Source: an uncultured Acidimicrobiaceae bacterium
GTDB lineage: Bacteria > Actinomycetota > Acidimicrobiia > Acidimicrobiales > Aldehydirespiratoraceae
NCBI GenBank assembly: GCA_913041415.1
Contig: CAJWHS010000022.1
Coordinates: forward strand, 1 to 33,972
Direction: 5' to 3'
Length of the DNA stretch: 33,972 nucleotides
This document shows positions 1 to 9,398 of this stretch, in pieces; position 1 is the stretch's first letter; the number at the start of each line of letters is the position of its first letter. A program made the position numbers and the translations under genes. Under the pieces are notes generated by a model. That model did no database searches. It saw only the letters and a program-made list of their open reading frames with translations, and had not been told where the DNA came from.

Positions 1-26
1 AGTGTTCGGACCGTGCGAGGCGAAGC

Positions 27-44
27 TTTGGCCGCACGGCCAAA
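27..44. repeat. Perfect 8-bp inverted repeat upstream of metY
   Basis: TTTGGCCG, a 2-nt centre, then CGGCCAAA: a near-perfect 18-bp dyad ending about 21 nt before the first possible metY start. As RNA it could form a 7-bp stem with a 4-nt loop. No T-run follows, so an operator or 5'-leader hairpin fits better than a terminator. It does not resemble the McbR site (TAGAC-N6-GTCTA) known for sulfur genes in Corynebacterium. The upstream gene lies outside the window, so a terminator for that gene cannot be ruled out. Confidence 0.45.
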
Positions 45-65
45 ACTCGTCCGCGGGTCGGGACG

Positions 66-1388
66 TTGATGATGACGGCCGATAAGGTCGGTGTCATGAT
101 CGAGCCGGATTTCCTGCGTTTCGACACGCTGAGCCTGCATGCGGGCCAACAGCCTGACCCCACAACCGGGGCCCGGGCGGTGCCCCTGTACTTCACCACC
201 TCCTATGTGTTCGACGACTCCGACCACGCGGCAGGACTGTTCAATCTGGAGATGCCCGGGCATCTCTACTCGCGTCTCACCAACCCGACGGTCGCCGTGC
301 TTGAGGAGCGTCTCGCAGCGCTCGAAGGCGGGGTTGGTGCCGTTTGCACGGCCAGCGGTCAGGCTGCCTTTTTTCTCGGGGTCGTCACCCTGATGGGCCA
401 GGGCGGTCACATCGTCGCCAGCCGTAACATCTATGGCGGCACCCACCAGATGCTCAATGTGACCTTGCCCCGGCTCGGGATCACCACCACCTTCGTCGAT
501 CCGCGAGACCCGCAGGCATTCAAGGACGCCATCACCGACGAGACCCGCCTCGTCTTCGCCGAGACCCTCGGCAACCCCGGTGTCGAAGTCCTCGACATCC
601 CGGCTGTCGCTGAGGTCGCGCATCGTCACGGGCTCCCGTTGATGGTCGACTCGACCTTCTCGACGCCCTACTGCATCCGCCCAATCGAGCACGGGGCCGA
701 CATTGTGATGCACTCCGTCACGAAGTTCCTCGGCGGCCATGGCGTTGCACTGGGTGGCGCACTGGTCGACGGCGGCCGTTTCGACTGGGAAGCATCGGGT
801 CGTTTCGACACGCTGACCGAGCCCTATGTCGGGTATCACGGTATCTCCTTCGCTGATGAGTTCGGTCCTGCGGCCTTCATCACCCGGGCCCGGGCCGAGG
901 GCCTGCGCGACTTCGGTGCGGCGATGAGCCCGGCCAACGCCTTCCAGCTCTTGCAGGGCGTCGAAACGCTCCCGTTGCGCATGGCGCGACACGTCGAGAA
1001 TGCCCGAGCCGTCACCGAGATGCTCGAGGCGAACGATGCCGTGGCCTGGGTGAAGTACCCGACCGCATCGGACCACCCCGACCGTGCGCTCGCCGCCGAG
1101 CTGTACCCGAACGGCACGGGCGCCATTCTCAGCTTCGGCGTGAAGGGCGGCCGCGACGCTGGCAAGGCCTTCATCGAGAGCGTCAAGCTCGCCAGTCATC
1201 TTGCCAACGTCGGCGACGCCAAGACGCTCGTGTTGCATCCGGCCAGCACCACCCACCAGCAACTCTCGGCCGAGGACCTTGAGGCCGCCGGGATCGGTGA
1301 AGATCTGATCCGTGTGTCGGTCGGCATCGAGGACGTTCGCGACATCATCGACGATCTCAACAGCGCACTGAAGATCAGCCAGCGATAG
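66..1388 (+). CDS. metY: O-acetylhomoserine sulfhydrylase (MetY-like)
   Basis: PLP-dependent Cys/Met-metabolism enzyme of 440 residues, normal for MetY (about 430), which makes homocysteine from O-acetylhomoserine and sulfide. Visible marks are the N-terminal [10 protein letters not shown] (23-32), YSRLTNPT (68-75), SGQAA (97-101) and the PLP-lysine motif [10 protein letters not shown] with K220. The long C-terminal domain includes [23 protein letters not shown], typical of MetY rather than the shorter cystathionine enzymes. The frame opens with three starts in a row, TTG at 66 and ATG at 69 and 72. Another ATG at 96, just before [10 protein letters not shown], may be the real start because conservation begins there. 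The alpha/beta hydrolase follows after 15 nt, so the two are probably cotranscribed. O-succinylhomoserine as substrate is possible. Confidence 0.9.
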   Translation: MMMTADKVGVMIEPDFLRFDTLSLHAGQQPDPTTGARAVPLYFTTSYVFDDSDHAAGLFNLEMPGHLYSRLTNPTVAVLEERLAALEGGVGAVCTASGQAAFFLGVVTLMGQGGHIVASRNIYGGTHQMLNVTLPRLGITTTFVDPRDPQAFKDAITDETRLVFAETLGNPGVEVLDIPAVAEVAHRHGLPLMVDSTFSTPYCIRPIEHGADIVMHSVTKFLGGHGVALGGALVDGGRFDWEASGRFDTLTEPYVGYHGISFADEFGPAAFITRARAEGLRDFGAAMSPANAFQLLQGVETLPLRMARHVENARAVTEMLEANDAVAWVKYPTASDHPDRALAAELYPNGTGAILSFGVKGGRDAGKAFIESVKLASHLANVGDAKTLVLHPASTTHQQLSAEDLEAAGIGEDLIRVSVGIEDVRDIIDDLNSALKISQR

Positions 1389-1403
1389 GCACGGAAGCGA
1401 GCG

Positions 1404-2207
1404 ATGGACATCACCCTCGACAACAAGACGGTCCACTACGCCAACGGTGGCTGCGAGCACGACCCAGCCCTGCCTGGTGTGGTGCTCGTGCACGGGGCCG
1501 GCATGAACCGCACCGTCTTCCAGTTGCAGACCCGCTACCTCGCCCACCACGGCTACCGGGTCGCCGCAATCGACCTTCCCGGTCACGGTGGGTCGGAGGG
1601 CCCGGCGATCGAGACGGTGCCCGAGATGGGGGAATGGCTCACCGACGTGATCGTGGCGCTCGACATGGGGCCAGCCCACGTGATCGGTCACTCGATGGGC
1701 ACCTTCATCGGTATGGAGGCTGCAGCACAGCGACCCGAGACGGTGGCGTCACTGATACTCATCGGCACGGCGGCGGCGATGCCGGTTCACCCCGAACTCC
1801 TCGATGCGGCGGCCAACGACGTACCGCACGCGTCGAATCTGATGTCGTCCTGGAGCTTCGGTGCCCCGGCTCACATCGGCCGTCACGCCACGCCCGGGAT
1901 GTGGAACATCGGGGGATCGCGTGCCCTGCTCGACACAAGCCGTCCGGATTCGCTCGGGATCGACATGACGGCATGCAATGCCTACGCCACCTCGCTCGAC
2001 GCAGCCGCCGCCGTCTCCTGCCCCGTGACCTACATCCTCGGAGCGATGGACAAGATGACCCCGCCGAAGCGGGCCGCCGATCTGATCGCGGCCACTGAGG
2101 GCGCCACGGTCGTGACACTCCCCGGCGTCGGCCATATGATGATGAGCGAGGCCCCCGTTGCCGCCCTTCAGGCGATGGTCGGTGCCCTCGAGTCGGTCAC
2201 GACCTGA
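1404..2207 (+). CDS. Alpha/beta hydrolase
   Basis: A 267-residue alpha/beta-hydrolase-fold protein. The oxyanion region is VLVHGAG (28-33), the nucleophile elbow is GHSMG with S97, and the likely acid and base are D216 (LGAMDKMTP) and H244 (GVGHMM), so the triad is complete. No signal peptide is visible, so it is probably cytoplasmic. It starts 15 nt after metY with GGAAG upstream, so it is probably in the same transcript. The position after metY recalls metX, also of alpha/beta-hydrolase fold, but this protein is about 100 residues too short and lacks the MetX lid and signatures. Substrate is unknown; esters, peroxidase-like hydrolases or C-C bond hydrolases are all possible. Confidence 0.85.
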   Translation: MDITLDNKTVHYANGGCEHDPALPGVVLVHGAGMNRTVFQLQTRYLAHHGYRVAAIDLPGHGGSEGPAIETVPEMGEWLTDVIVALDMGPAHVIGHSMGTFIGMEAAAQRPETVASLILIGTAAAMPVHPELLDAAANDVPHASNLMSSWSFGAPAHIGRHATPGMWNIGGSRALLDTSRPDSLGIDMTACNAYATSLDAAAAVSCPVTYILGAMDKMTPPKRAADLIAATEGATVVTLPGVGHMMMSEAPVAALQAMVGALESVTT

Positions 2208-2246
2208 GTTGTCGCCGGCTTCCGTCTGGCCGCACCGGTTGACGAC

Positions 2247-4016
2247 TCAGCTTCGGTAAGCGCTCGCAGCGGCGAGTCGCCCCGGCGCCGAGGCGTGGTC
2301 GATCTCGATCCCGACCCACCCCCGCACGGAGTTGATCAACCAGACTCGATCGGCCTCGCGAAGATCGTCGTAGGTGACCATCGCCTCGACGATGTCGCCG
2401 CGATCCAGGAGCTCTGCGCGCATCGTGCCGGGCAACAACCCGGCCTCGACCGGCGGGGTTCGGTACTCGTTGTCGATTTCGACCACGAGATTGGCGATCG
2501 TCGACTCGCACAGCTGACCGAGTCGATTCCAGAGCAAGACGTCGAAGGCCTCAGGGAACCGCTCGCGGGCCTCGTCGTAACGATCCCGGCGGGTCGTCTT
2601 GTGACGGAGAAACTCGTCGCCGCGATCGATCGGGCGCGTATCGAACACCACGACCGGGTTCGGATCGGGCATCGGCATCGCTTGTGGTTCCACCTCGACG
2701 GCGCCGCCGAGTCCAACGAGGACTCGGATCACCTGAGGCTCATCGGCGTTGAACGACTCGATCTTGCGTCGGACCTCGTCGGGGTCGACATCGAACCCAA
2801 AGTGGGTGGCGGCGATTGAAAGCCGGTCGAGATGCCGTTCGAGCAGCACCGATCCGCACTCTGGAGTCCATGCAATCGACTCGAGCAGCCGGAACGGTCG
2901 GTCCGCCCGGTACAGCACGCGGGCCTTGTCATGCGCCTCGTTCCACTCGGCTGTCGGGTCGGAGTCCCACACCACACCCCCGCCGACGCCGTAGGTGGCC
3001 CGGCCGAGGTTGGTGTTCACCCACGCCGTGCGAATTGCAATGTTGAACTCGAAATCGCCGTTGGGTGGGATTGCGCCGATCGTGCCGGTGTAGAGGCCAC
3101 GGGGGGTCCGCTCGAGGTCGGCGATGAAGCCGGCGGTGTTGACCTTGGGCGCGCCGGTGATCGACGCGCCGGGGAAGGTGGCGGCGAACACGTCGAAGAG
3201 GCCGGTGTCCGTTTGCGCTTCGACGGTGGAGGTCAGTTGGTGGACCGTCGAAAAGCTCTCGACCGTGTGCAGCGCCGTGGTCATCAGCGAGCCGTTATCG
3301 CCGATCCGACCGAGGTCGTTGCGCACCATGTCGACGATCATCGTGTTCTCGGCTCGATCCTTCTCACTCTCGAGAAGTTCGCGGACGATGTCGGCGTCGT
3401 TGACCGGATCGGGGTGGCGAGGCCGAGTGCCTTTCATCGGCCGACTTTCGAGGGTGCGACCGCAGCGACGGATGAAGAGCTCTGGTGATGCCGAGCACGC
3501 AGCCCGGTCCCCAAAATCGAGGTAGGCGAGGTGATTTGCGCTGCGCTGGGCACGGGCCATCGCTGCGAAGAAGCCGAGCGGATCGCCGTCGAAATCCGCT
3601 TCGAGCCGCATCGTGTAGTTGACCTGATACGTCTCGCCACGGGCGATGAGATCCTTCACCCGCCGGATATCGGCCTCGTACTCCCGTCGCACGCGGGTGG
3701 CCTCCCAGCGCCCGATCGCAAAGTCACCTCCCGACGGCAATGTCGTCGTGGTGGGTGCCTCGAACGCAGCGAACGACGCCAACGGGACATCCTCGGCCCG
3801 CAGCGATCGCAGGGCCACGTCGAAGGCGGGTCCGGCGTCGTAACTGACCATCCCGACGACCCAGAGGCCACGCCGGTTGGCTGCTTCGGCGGCGTCGAGG
3901 ACGCCTTTCACGCCGTAGAGCTCGTCGGCCTCCCACGAATCGACCGGATCGGCGAAGGCGAGCCATTCCCGCACCCCGTCAACAGGGTGACGGAGGACCG
4001 CCCGTTCCAGTGACAT
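2247..4016 (-). CDS. pabBC: Aminodeoxychorismate synthase I fused to aminodeoxychorismate lyase (PabB-PabC)
   Basis: One 589-residue polypeptide with two enzymes of p-aminobenzoate (folate) synthesis. Residues about 1-375 are the chorismate-binding PabB domain: PMKGT with the catalytic-type K195, then SITGAPK (285-291) and the C-terminal EFNIAIRT...YGVGGGVVWDSDP block. Residues about 380-589 are a class IV aminotransferase fold (PabC), with the PLP lysine in FLRHKTTRRDRYD (K473) and LLPGTMR near the end. The PabB glutamine partner, amidotransferase PabA, is not in the window. I chose ATG at 4016; a GTG at 4043 would add nine residues, and neither has a clear ribosome site. It converges on the alpha/beta hydrolase and diverges from the MFS gene. 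Confidence 0.88.
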   Translation of the reverse strand: MSLERAVLRHPVDGVREWLAFADPVDSWEADELYGVKGVLDAAEAANRRGLWVVGMVSYDAGPAFDVALRSLRAEDVPLASFAAFEAPTTTTLPSGGDFAIGRWEATRVRREYEADIRRVKDLIARGETYQVNYTMRLEADFDGDPLGFFAAMARAQRSANHLAYLDFGDRAACSASPELFIRRCGRTLESRPMKGTRPRHPDPVNDADIVRELLESEKDRAENTMIVDMVRNDLGRIGDNGSLMTTALHTVESFSTVHQLTSTVEAQTDTGLFDVFAATFPGASITGAPKVNTAGFIADLERTPRGLYTGTIGAIPPNGDFEFNIAIRTAWVNTNLGRATYGVGGGVVWDSDPTAEWNEAHDKARVLYRADRPFRLLESIAWTPECGSVLLERHLDRLSIAATHFGFDVDPDEVRRKIESFNADEPQVIRVLVGLGGAVEVEPQAMPMPDPNPVVVFDTRPIDRGDEFLRHKTTRRDRYDEARERFPEAFDVLLWNRLGQLCESTIANLVVEIDNEYRTPPVEAGLLPGTMRAELLDRGDIVEAMVTYDDLREADRVWLINSVRGWVGIEIDHASAPGRLAAASAYRS

Positions 4017-4108
4017 GCAGGCAGTATGCCCGGTAGCGTTCACGTCGGCGCCGCCATGGGGTGCGGCGGTCGGTCGGAGGCGATGCCTCTGGCGGGAGTA
4101 GAAGAGCC

Positions 4109-5404
4109 TTGGCCGATCCGACGCTCCACCCAGATGAGGGGATCATCGAGGGTGGTCCGCTCATCGAGGACAGCCCCGCTACTGCAGCGCGGGCGTTGTT
4201 CCTCGGCATCCTTCTCCTGATGGCCGGCAACGGCCTGCAGGGCTCGCTCATCGGTGTGCGATCTGAGACCGAGGGCTTCTCGGTCACCGTGGCCGGTTTC
4301 GTGATGGCCGCGTATTTCGCCGGCTTCCTGTTCGGCAGCCGTGTCGCCGAATCACTGATCGCGAACGTCGGCCACATTCGAGTCTTCGCCGGCCTCGCCT
4401 CGATGGCGTCGACGGCGGTGCTGATCCACGCACTGTTCATCGATCCGATCACCTGGGGTCTGATGCGGTTCGTGACCGGCCTGTGCATGGCCGGCCTCTA
4501 CGTGACCGAGGAGTCATGGCTCAACGACCTTGCGACGAACGCGACGCGCGGACGGCTTCTGTCGAGATACATGATCGTCACGATGGGCGGTATGACAATC
4601 GGGCAGTTCCTGCTCGATGTCGCCGATCCCGACGGCGTGAAGCTCTTTCTCCTTGCGTCGGTTCTCGTCTCGGCCTCACTGATCCCGGTCGTGCTCTCGG
4701 CCTCGAGTAACCCGCCGCTCGTCGTCTCCGAGCGCATGTCGCTGCGCGAACTGGCCAGCATCGTCCCGACCGGCATCTTCACCACATTCTTCAGCGGTGC
4801 GTCGGCCGGGATCCTCATCGGGCTCGGCGCCGTGTACGCCGTCGCCGTCGACGTTCCTGACTCCCGGATCGCAGCCTTCCTTGCGGCGCCGCTGTTCGGC
4901 TCGATGCTGCTGCAGTGGCCGATCGGCTGGATCTCCGATCGAGTGTCGCGTCGAGGTGTAATCCTGGCCGTGGCAGGTATCGCTGCGGCCACATGTGTCG
5001 CGCTGGCCGGCGTGACCGAAGGCAGCTGGACTGCCGTTGGCCTGATGGCGGTGCTCGGGGCGGTGTCGTTCTCGATCTACTCGCTGACGATCGCCCTCAC
5101 CGCCGACTGGCTGCCGACTGCCAAGCTCACATCTGGCTCGGCGGTGCTCGTGCGGGTGAACGGCGTCGGAGCGCTCGCCGGTCCACTCGTCGCCACAGTC
5201 GTCATCGGCTCGACCTCGCCGATCGCCTACTTCTGGAGCATGGCAGCGATCAACTTGATGATCGCTGCGCACCTCGTCTGGCGGATCGTCGTCGCCGACG
5301 CTCCCGAACACCCCCGGACGTTCGTCGCCTTCCCGGCTCGGGCATCCGCCGGGGCGATCGCCCTCATGCGCGGCCAGCGCACTCGAATCAACGACGAAAA
5401 CTGA
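4109..5404 (+). CDS. MFS transporter, YcaD-like
   Basis: A polytopic major facilitator protein of about 431 residues with roughly 12 hydrophobic segments. The stretch around FVTGLCMAGLYVTEESWLND, followed by TRGRLLSRYMIV, and the later WPIGWISDRVSRRG closely match the YcaD/UMF-type branch of MFS, whose substrates are mostly unknown. The frame is open from a GTG at 4061, but that GTG has no ribosome site. The in-frame TTG at 4109 has GGCGGGAG 10 nt upstream and removes a low-complexity leader, so I prefer it. It diverges from pabBC. Confidence 0.82.
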   Translation: MADPTLHPDEGIIEGGPLIEDSPATAARALFLGILLLMAGNGLQGSLIGVRSETEGFSVTVAGFVMAAYFAGFLFGSRVAESLIANVGHIRVFAGLASMASTAVLIHALFIDPITWGLMRFVTGLCMAGLYVTEESWLNDLATNATRGRLLSRYMIVTMGGMTIGQFLLDVADPDGVKLFLLASVLVSASLIPVVLSASSNPPLVVSERMSLRELASIVPTGIFTTFFSGASAGILIGLGAVYAVAVDVPDSRIAAFLAAPLFGSMLLQWPIGWISDRVSRRGVILAVAGIAAATCVALAGVTEGSWTAVGLMAVLGAVSFSIYSLTIALTADWLPTAKLTSGSAVLVRVNGVGALAGPLVATVVIGSTSPIAYFWSMAAINLMIAAHLVWRIVVADAPEHPRTFVAFPARASAGAIALMRGQRTRINDEN

Positions 5405-5471
5405 TCGCAGGCCACGTCCCGGCCGACGCTCCTGGCGCCCAAATCTTCCTCGCCAGCGGACCGGTTGCCGC

Positions 5472-5728
5472 TCAGTCGTCGGTGACGTCCCACGGGGCGA
5501 CCCAGTCGCCGTCCATGCGGAACGAGAGCTGGTTGTCGGCCTCCACAGCGACGGCTGCAACGTCGGCGGCGGTTCGGCCACCCGCAGCGGCAACCTCGGC
5601 CACCGGTTCGGGCCGCAGATCAAGGCCGCAACGTCGAAACCGGCATCGACCAGGCTGAGGCACATGGGCAGACCCATGTTGCCGAGACCGATGAAACCGA
5701 TGGTTTCCGAGGATGGCGTCTCAGCCAT
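5472..5728 (-). pseudogene. Remnant of a beta-hydroxyacid dehydrogenase (NAD-binding part), frameshifted and truncated
   Basis: An ATG at 5728, 8 nt after the MttB stop and preceded by AGAAG, opens MAETPSSETIGFIGLGNMG, the GxGxxG Rossmann start of the 3-hydroxyisobutyrate/6-phosphogluconate dehydrogenase family. It continues LPMCLSLVDAGFDV, but at about 5621-5632 the homology moves to another frame, LDLRPEPVAEVAAAGGRTAADVA, ending at a stop at 5472-5474. The span is 257 nt, one base short of a whole number of codons, as expected for a single-base loss. Even repaired, it gives only about 85 residues against about 290 for the family, so the catalytic domain is gone. It fills the otherwise gene-free 5405-5736 gap. 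It may be a dead last gene of the corrinoid operon; an assembly error could explain the frameshift but not the truncation. Confidence 0.65.
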
Positions 5729-5736
5729 GGCTGCTT

Positions 5737-7293
5737 CTAGTAGTTGGCGTCGGGCATTGACGCCTTGCGTCGGCCGATGAAGTCCTGGAGTTCGGCGTCG
5801 ATCACCTCGTCGAGGCCTGGCCCGGTGTACTCGGCGAGCATGCGCTTCCAGGTCGTGTTGGCCCGCTGCGCCGAGGTGAGTGAACCTTCGTCGGTCCACT
5901 GCTCAAAGCTGTTGTTGTCAGCCTCGGTCGAGCGAGCAAAAGCCGTCTCGAAGTTTTGCAGCGTGTGACCATTGCCGAGGAAGTGTTCGCCGTGCGGGTT
6001 GGTGCGGAAGGCCTCCATGGCCTGACCGTTCTCGCTGATGTCGATGCCGCGGGCGTACACGTCCATGAAGCCGAGCTGGTCGGCGTCGAGGATGAGCTTC
6101 TCGAAGCCGAGGGCGAGGCCACCCTCCTGCCATCCGGCGGCGTGCAGCACGAAGTTCACCCCGGACAGCACGGTCGGGATGATCGTCGACGACGACTCGT
6201 AGGCCGCCTGGGCATCGGGGTACTTGGACGCAGTGAACTGGCCGCCCGAACGGAACGGCGTGCCGACCCGGCGGGCGAGGGCCGCCATCACCGAGATGGC
6301 CTGACCACCCTCGGGAGTGCCGAAGGTGGGAGCACCGGTGGCCATCGACATCGACGAGGCGAAGGTGCCGAAGATCACGGGGGCGCCCGGACGGACGAGC
6401 TGGGTGTACGCCATGCCTGACAGGGCCTCGGCGAGCGACTGGGCCGCGAGGCCGGCGACGGTCACCGGCGACATGGCGCCGGCGAGGATGAACGGCGACA
6501 TGATGCACGCCTGGTTGGCGCGGGCGTATTCCGTGGCGGCGCCGAGCATCGTGGCGTCCCAGCGCAGCGGCGACGAGGCGTTGATGAGCGAGGTCATCAC
6601 CGTGCGATCCTGGAGATCGCCGCCGAAGGCGATTCGGCTCAGCTCGATCGAGTCGGCGGCCCGCTCAGCTGCGGTCACCGAACCCATGTACGGCTTATCG
6701 CTGTACTTGATGTGGGCGTGCACCATATCGAGGTGCCGCTTGTTGACCGGCACGTCGACCGGTTCGCAGACCGTGCCGCCACTGTGGTGCAGGTGAGGCA
6801 GTTCGTAGACCAGCTTCACGGCGTTCTGGAAGTCCTCAATGGTGCCGTAGCGGCGACCGTTGTCGAGGTCGAACACGAACGGTGAGCCGTAGTTCGGCGC
6901 GAACACGGTCGTGTTCTCGCCGATCTTTACCGAACGTTCGGGATTACGGGCATGCTGGATGTAGGACGTCGGCGCGTTCGTCTCGACGATCTCTCGACAC
7001 ATCCCCTTCGGGAAGTAGACCATCTCGCCTTCGACCTTTGCGCCGGCCTGACGCCACAGGTCGAGCGCCTCCGGGAACTCCTGGAACGCCACCCCGACGG
7101 TAGCGAGGATCTCCTCGGCATTTTCCTCGATGGCGGCGAGACCCTCTTCGGAGAGCATCTCGACCGGCGGCATCGTGCGCTCCAGGTACGACTTGGTTGC
7201 CACACTGGCCGCACGGGCCGCCTGCCGGCCGGCACGGCCACCACCTCGACGGCCGCCCCGGCGGCCTCCGGTTTCCTCGGTGACGTCGCTCAT
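5737..7293 (-). CDS. MttB-family (trimethylamine methyltransferase-like) corrinoid methyltransferase, non-pyrrolysine
   Basis: A 518-residue protein of the MttB superfamily. By analogy with MtgB (glycine betaine) and MtpB/MtcB (proline betaine, carnitine), it would transfer a methyl group from a quaternary amine to a corrinoid protein. The body from about residue 40 is the MttB TIM barrel, with IEENAEEILATVGV near the start and conserved blocks such as VFAPNYGSPFVFD and INASSPLRWD. There is no internal in-frame TAG, so it is not a pyrrolysine enzyme; TAG serves only as the stop. The N-terminus (residues 9-29) is an Arg/Gly-rich tail with seven arginines. Its ATG overlaps the activase stop in an ATGA. 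The substrate cannot be told from sequence. Confidence 0.9.
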   Translation of the reverse strand: MSDVTEETGGRRGGRRGGGRAGRQAARAASVATKSYLERTMPPVEMLSEEGLAAIEENAEEILATVGVAFQEFPEALDLWRQAGAKVEGEMVYFPKGMCREIVETNAPTSYIQHARNPERSVKIGENTTVFAPNYGSPFVFDLDNGRRYGTIEDFQNAVKLVYELPHLHHSGGTVCEPVDVPVNKRHLDMVHAHIKYSDKPYMGSVTAAERAADSIELSRIAFGGDLQDRTVMTSLINASSPLRWDATMLGAATEYARANQACIMSPFILAGAMSPVTVAGLAAQSLAEALSGMAYTQLVRPGAPVIFGTFASSMSMATGAPTFGTPEGGQAISVMAALARRVGTPFRSGGQFTASKYPDAQAAYESSSTIIPTVLSGVNFVLHAAGWQEGGLALGFEKLILDADQLGFMDVYARGIDISENGQAMEAFRTNPHGEHFLGNGHTLQNFETAFARSTEADNNSFEQWTDEGSLTSAQRANTTWKRMLAEYTGPGLDEVIDAELQDFIGRRKASMPDANY

Positions 7294-9380
7294 GCTTGTT
7301 GCCTTTCGCTCTTCGCGGAGGCCTCGCCTCCGTTGCTGTCCCGTCGACGACGGCGCCGTCCGCCGGCCTTGGACGCATTCCGCTGGGGCAGCGTCACGAC
7401 CTCGGCTAGGTGGGGGCTCGGTGCGGTGGCGTGGGGGAACGCCATGGCCGACACGAACAACTCCTGGAACCGGGGTTCGGTGGCCGTCTCGATCTTCTCG
7501 ATGGCGCGAACCGCGGCGGCGACCTCGTCGCGCTGCTCGGCGCTCACCAGCATCCGGACCGTGCCCGCGCCGGCGGCGTTGCCGACCGCCCGCACACTGT
7601 CGACGGGGCAGTCGGGCACAAGGCCGAGGATCAGGGCATAGACCGGGTCAATGTGGGCGCCGAAGGCACCGGCGAGCCGTACGTCGTAACACTCGCTGAT
7701 GCCGGCATGCTCCATCAGGAGGTCGATGCCGGCACGAAGGGCTGAACTGGCGAGCTGGATCTGACGGACGTCGTTTTGGGTGATCGCCAGCCGCGGGTGC
7801 ACGGTGCCGTCGGCATCGGCGTACTCGGCGCAAATCACGTAGGCGAACGTGCGCTCGTCGGGGACGATGCGGTCGGTCGTCGCAGACAGGTCCTGGATCA
7901 TGCCGTTGTGGTCGCACAAACCGGCCAGGAACAGTTCGCCGATAACCTCGATGATCGCCGAGCCGCACAGGCCAGCGATGTCGAGCGTTGCGGTCTGCCC
8001 AGCGAATTCGGGCTCGTCGCTCCATGCGTCGGCACCGATCACCTTGAAACGGGGTTCGTAGGTGTCGTGGTCGATCCGGATGCGCTCGATCGCTCCGGCG
8101 GTTGCGCGCATGCCCGACGAGATCTGCGCACCTTCGAGCGCCGGGCCGGTCGGCGAGGATGCGGCGAAGGTGCGCTCGGCAGTGCCGAGCACGATTTCGG
8201 CGTTGGTGCCGATATCGACCATGAGCTGTGGTTCGAGGGTGGCGTGCGTGCGCTCGTTGAGCGTGGCCGACGCAGCGTCGGCGCCGACGTGGCCGGCGAT
8301 GCATGGGCCGACATGGCAGCGGGCGTAGGGCAGGCCCAGATCAAGATCATCGGCTCGCATGTCGACCGGTTCGCCGACGGTGAGCGTGAACGGTGCGGCG
8401 CCCAGCGGCGTGGGGTCGATGCCCATCAGCAGGTGATGCATGACGGGGTTGCCGACGAGAACGATGTCGTGGATCTGCGTCCGGACGTCGTCGGGCAGGA
8501 GGTCGGTGTCGAGATCGTTGCAGAGGTCCTCGATGAGGGCTTCGAGCGCGCCGCGGACGGCTGACGTGAGTTCGTCGTCGCCGCCTGGATTCATCATCAC
8601 GTAGCTGACTCGACTCATCAGATCCTCACCGAAACGGATCTGAGGGTTCATCGCTCCGGCGTTGGCGACGACATCGCCGGTGGCGAGATCGACGAGGTAG
8701 CCGGCAATAGTGGTGGAGCCGACATCGACGGCGACGCCGTAGACGACCTCATCGAAGCCTGGACGGACGGCCATGACCGACCCGTCGCGGTGCACGATGG
8801 CGGTGACCGCCCGTTTGCCGTCGATGATCGCCGGGTGGAGTTCCGGGAGCACGCGCGCCTCGACGTTGGCGCTTTCGATACCCCAGTCAACCGCAAGCGC
8901 CTCCCGCAGGATCTCGACATCGGAACGCTCGTCGCCCAGCTCAAGTTCGGGAAGCTCGACATAGCGAGCGGTGATGAGCGGATCGAGGGTCAGTCCGGGC
9001 AGATCAATCTTCTTGCGGACGACCGGACGGTGCACCTGGCTGGCGGGTGGCACGTCGACGACGACGTCGGCCAAAGCGGTGGCCATGCAGCCGAGGCGGC
9101 CGCCGGGCTCGATCGTGCGACGACCCTTGTAGTCGGTCTCCGAGGAGGTCCACGGTGACAACGACGATTCGTCAGAAGTGATGCCCCACTTGGCGAACTC
9201 GCCCACAGAGGGCGTGACCTGGCAGCGCCCGCACAGGCCACGCCCGCCGCAGGTCGAGTCAAGGTCGACCTTGACCGTTCGTGCTGCATCGAGCAACGAG
9301 GTGCCGGGCGCGACGTCGGCATGTACCCCGGAGGGGGTGAACACCACGGTGACGTTCCCGTCGCCTGGCCGGCTGGTCAT
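7290..9380 (-). CDS. RamA/RACo-like corrinoid activation protein ([2Fe-2S] plus ASKHA, DUF4445)
   Basis: A 696-residue reductive activase. Residues about 8-110 are a plant-type ferredoxin domain with C44, C50, C53 (CGGRGLCGRC) and C98 (RLGCMA) as cluster ligands. A linker leads to an ASKHA ATPase-like domain that begins near 215 with YGVAVDVGSTTIAGYLVDL and contains MVDIGTNAEIVLG and AGAFGAHIDP, the DUF4445 architecture. Known relatives reduce inactive Co(II) corrinoid to Co(I) in an ATP-dependent way for methyltransferase systems. The C-terminus carries six consecutive arginines (R675-680). Its gene overlaps mttB by 4 nt and follows the DHPS gene by 18 nt, so it belongs to the operon. This family is usual in anaerobes, and many aerobic genomes also carry it without a tested function. 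Confidence 0.9.
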   Translation of the reverse strand: MTSRPGDGNVTVVFTPSGVHADVAPGTSLLDAARTVKVDLDSTCGGRGLCGRCQVTPSVGEFAKWGITSDESSLSPWTSSETDYKGRRTIEPGGRLGCMATALADVVVDVPPASQVHRPVVRKKIDLPGLTLDPLITARYVELPELELGDERSDVEILREALAVDWGIESANVEARVLPELHPAIIDGKRAVTAIVHRDGSVMAVRPGFDEVVYGVAVDVGSTTIAGYLVDLATGDVVANAGAMNPQIRFGEDLMSRVSYVMMNPGGDDELTSAVRGALEALIEDLCNDLDTDLLPDDVRTQIHDIVLVGNPVMHHLLMGIDPTPLGAAPFTLTVGEPVDMRADDLDLGLPYARCHVGPCIAGHVGADAASATLNERTHATLEPQLMVDIGTNAEIVLGTAERTFAASSPTGPALEGAQISSGMRATAGAIERIRIDHDTYEPRFKVIGADAWSDEPEFAGQTATLDIAGLCGSAIIEVIGELFLAGLCDHNGMIQDLSATTDRIVPDERTFAYVICAEYADADGTVHPRLAITQNDVRQIQLASSALRAGIDLLMEHAGISECYDVRLAGAFGAHIDPVYALILGLVPDCPVDSVRAVGNAAGAGTVRMLVSAEQRDEVAAAVRAIEKIETATEPRFQELFVSAMAFPHATAPSPHLAEVVTLPQRNASKAGGRRRRRRDSNGGEASAKSERQQA

Positions 9381-9398
9381 CGCCTCAGTTACTCCGGG

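Noticed and set aside
1404-2207. Alpha/beta hydrolase as MetX (homoserine acetyltransferase)
   Set aside because: It sits next to metY, but it is about 100 residues too short and lacks the MetX signatures around the nucleophile.
4676-5725. Long minus-strand frame opposite the YcaD-like transporter
   Set aside because: Only the 5' part has homology (the dehydrogenase remnant); the rest is Arg/Asp-rich antisense sequence.
5737-5739. TAG at the end of the MttB gene as a pyrrolysine codon
   Set aside because: In pyrrolysine MttB the amber codon lies inside the barrel, about two thirds along. Here it follows a full-length product, reading through gives no family sequence, and no pylT or pylS is seen.
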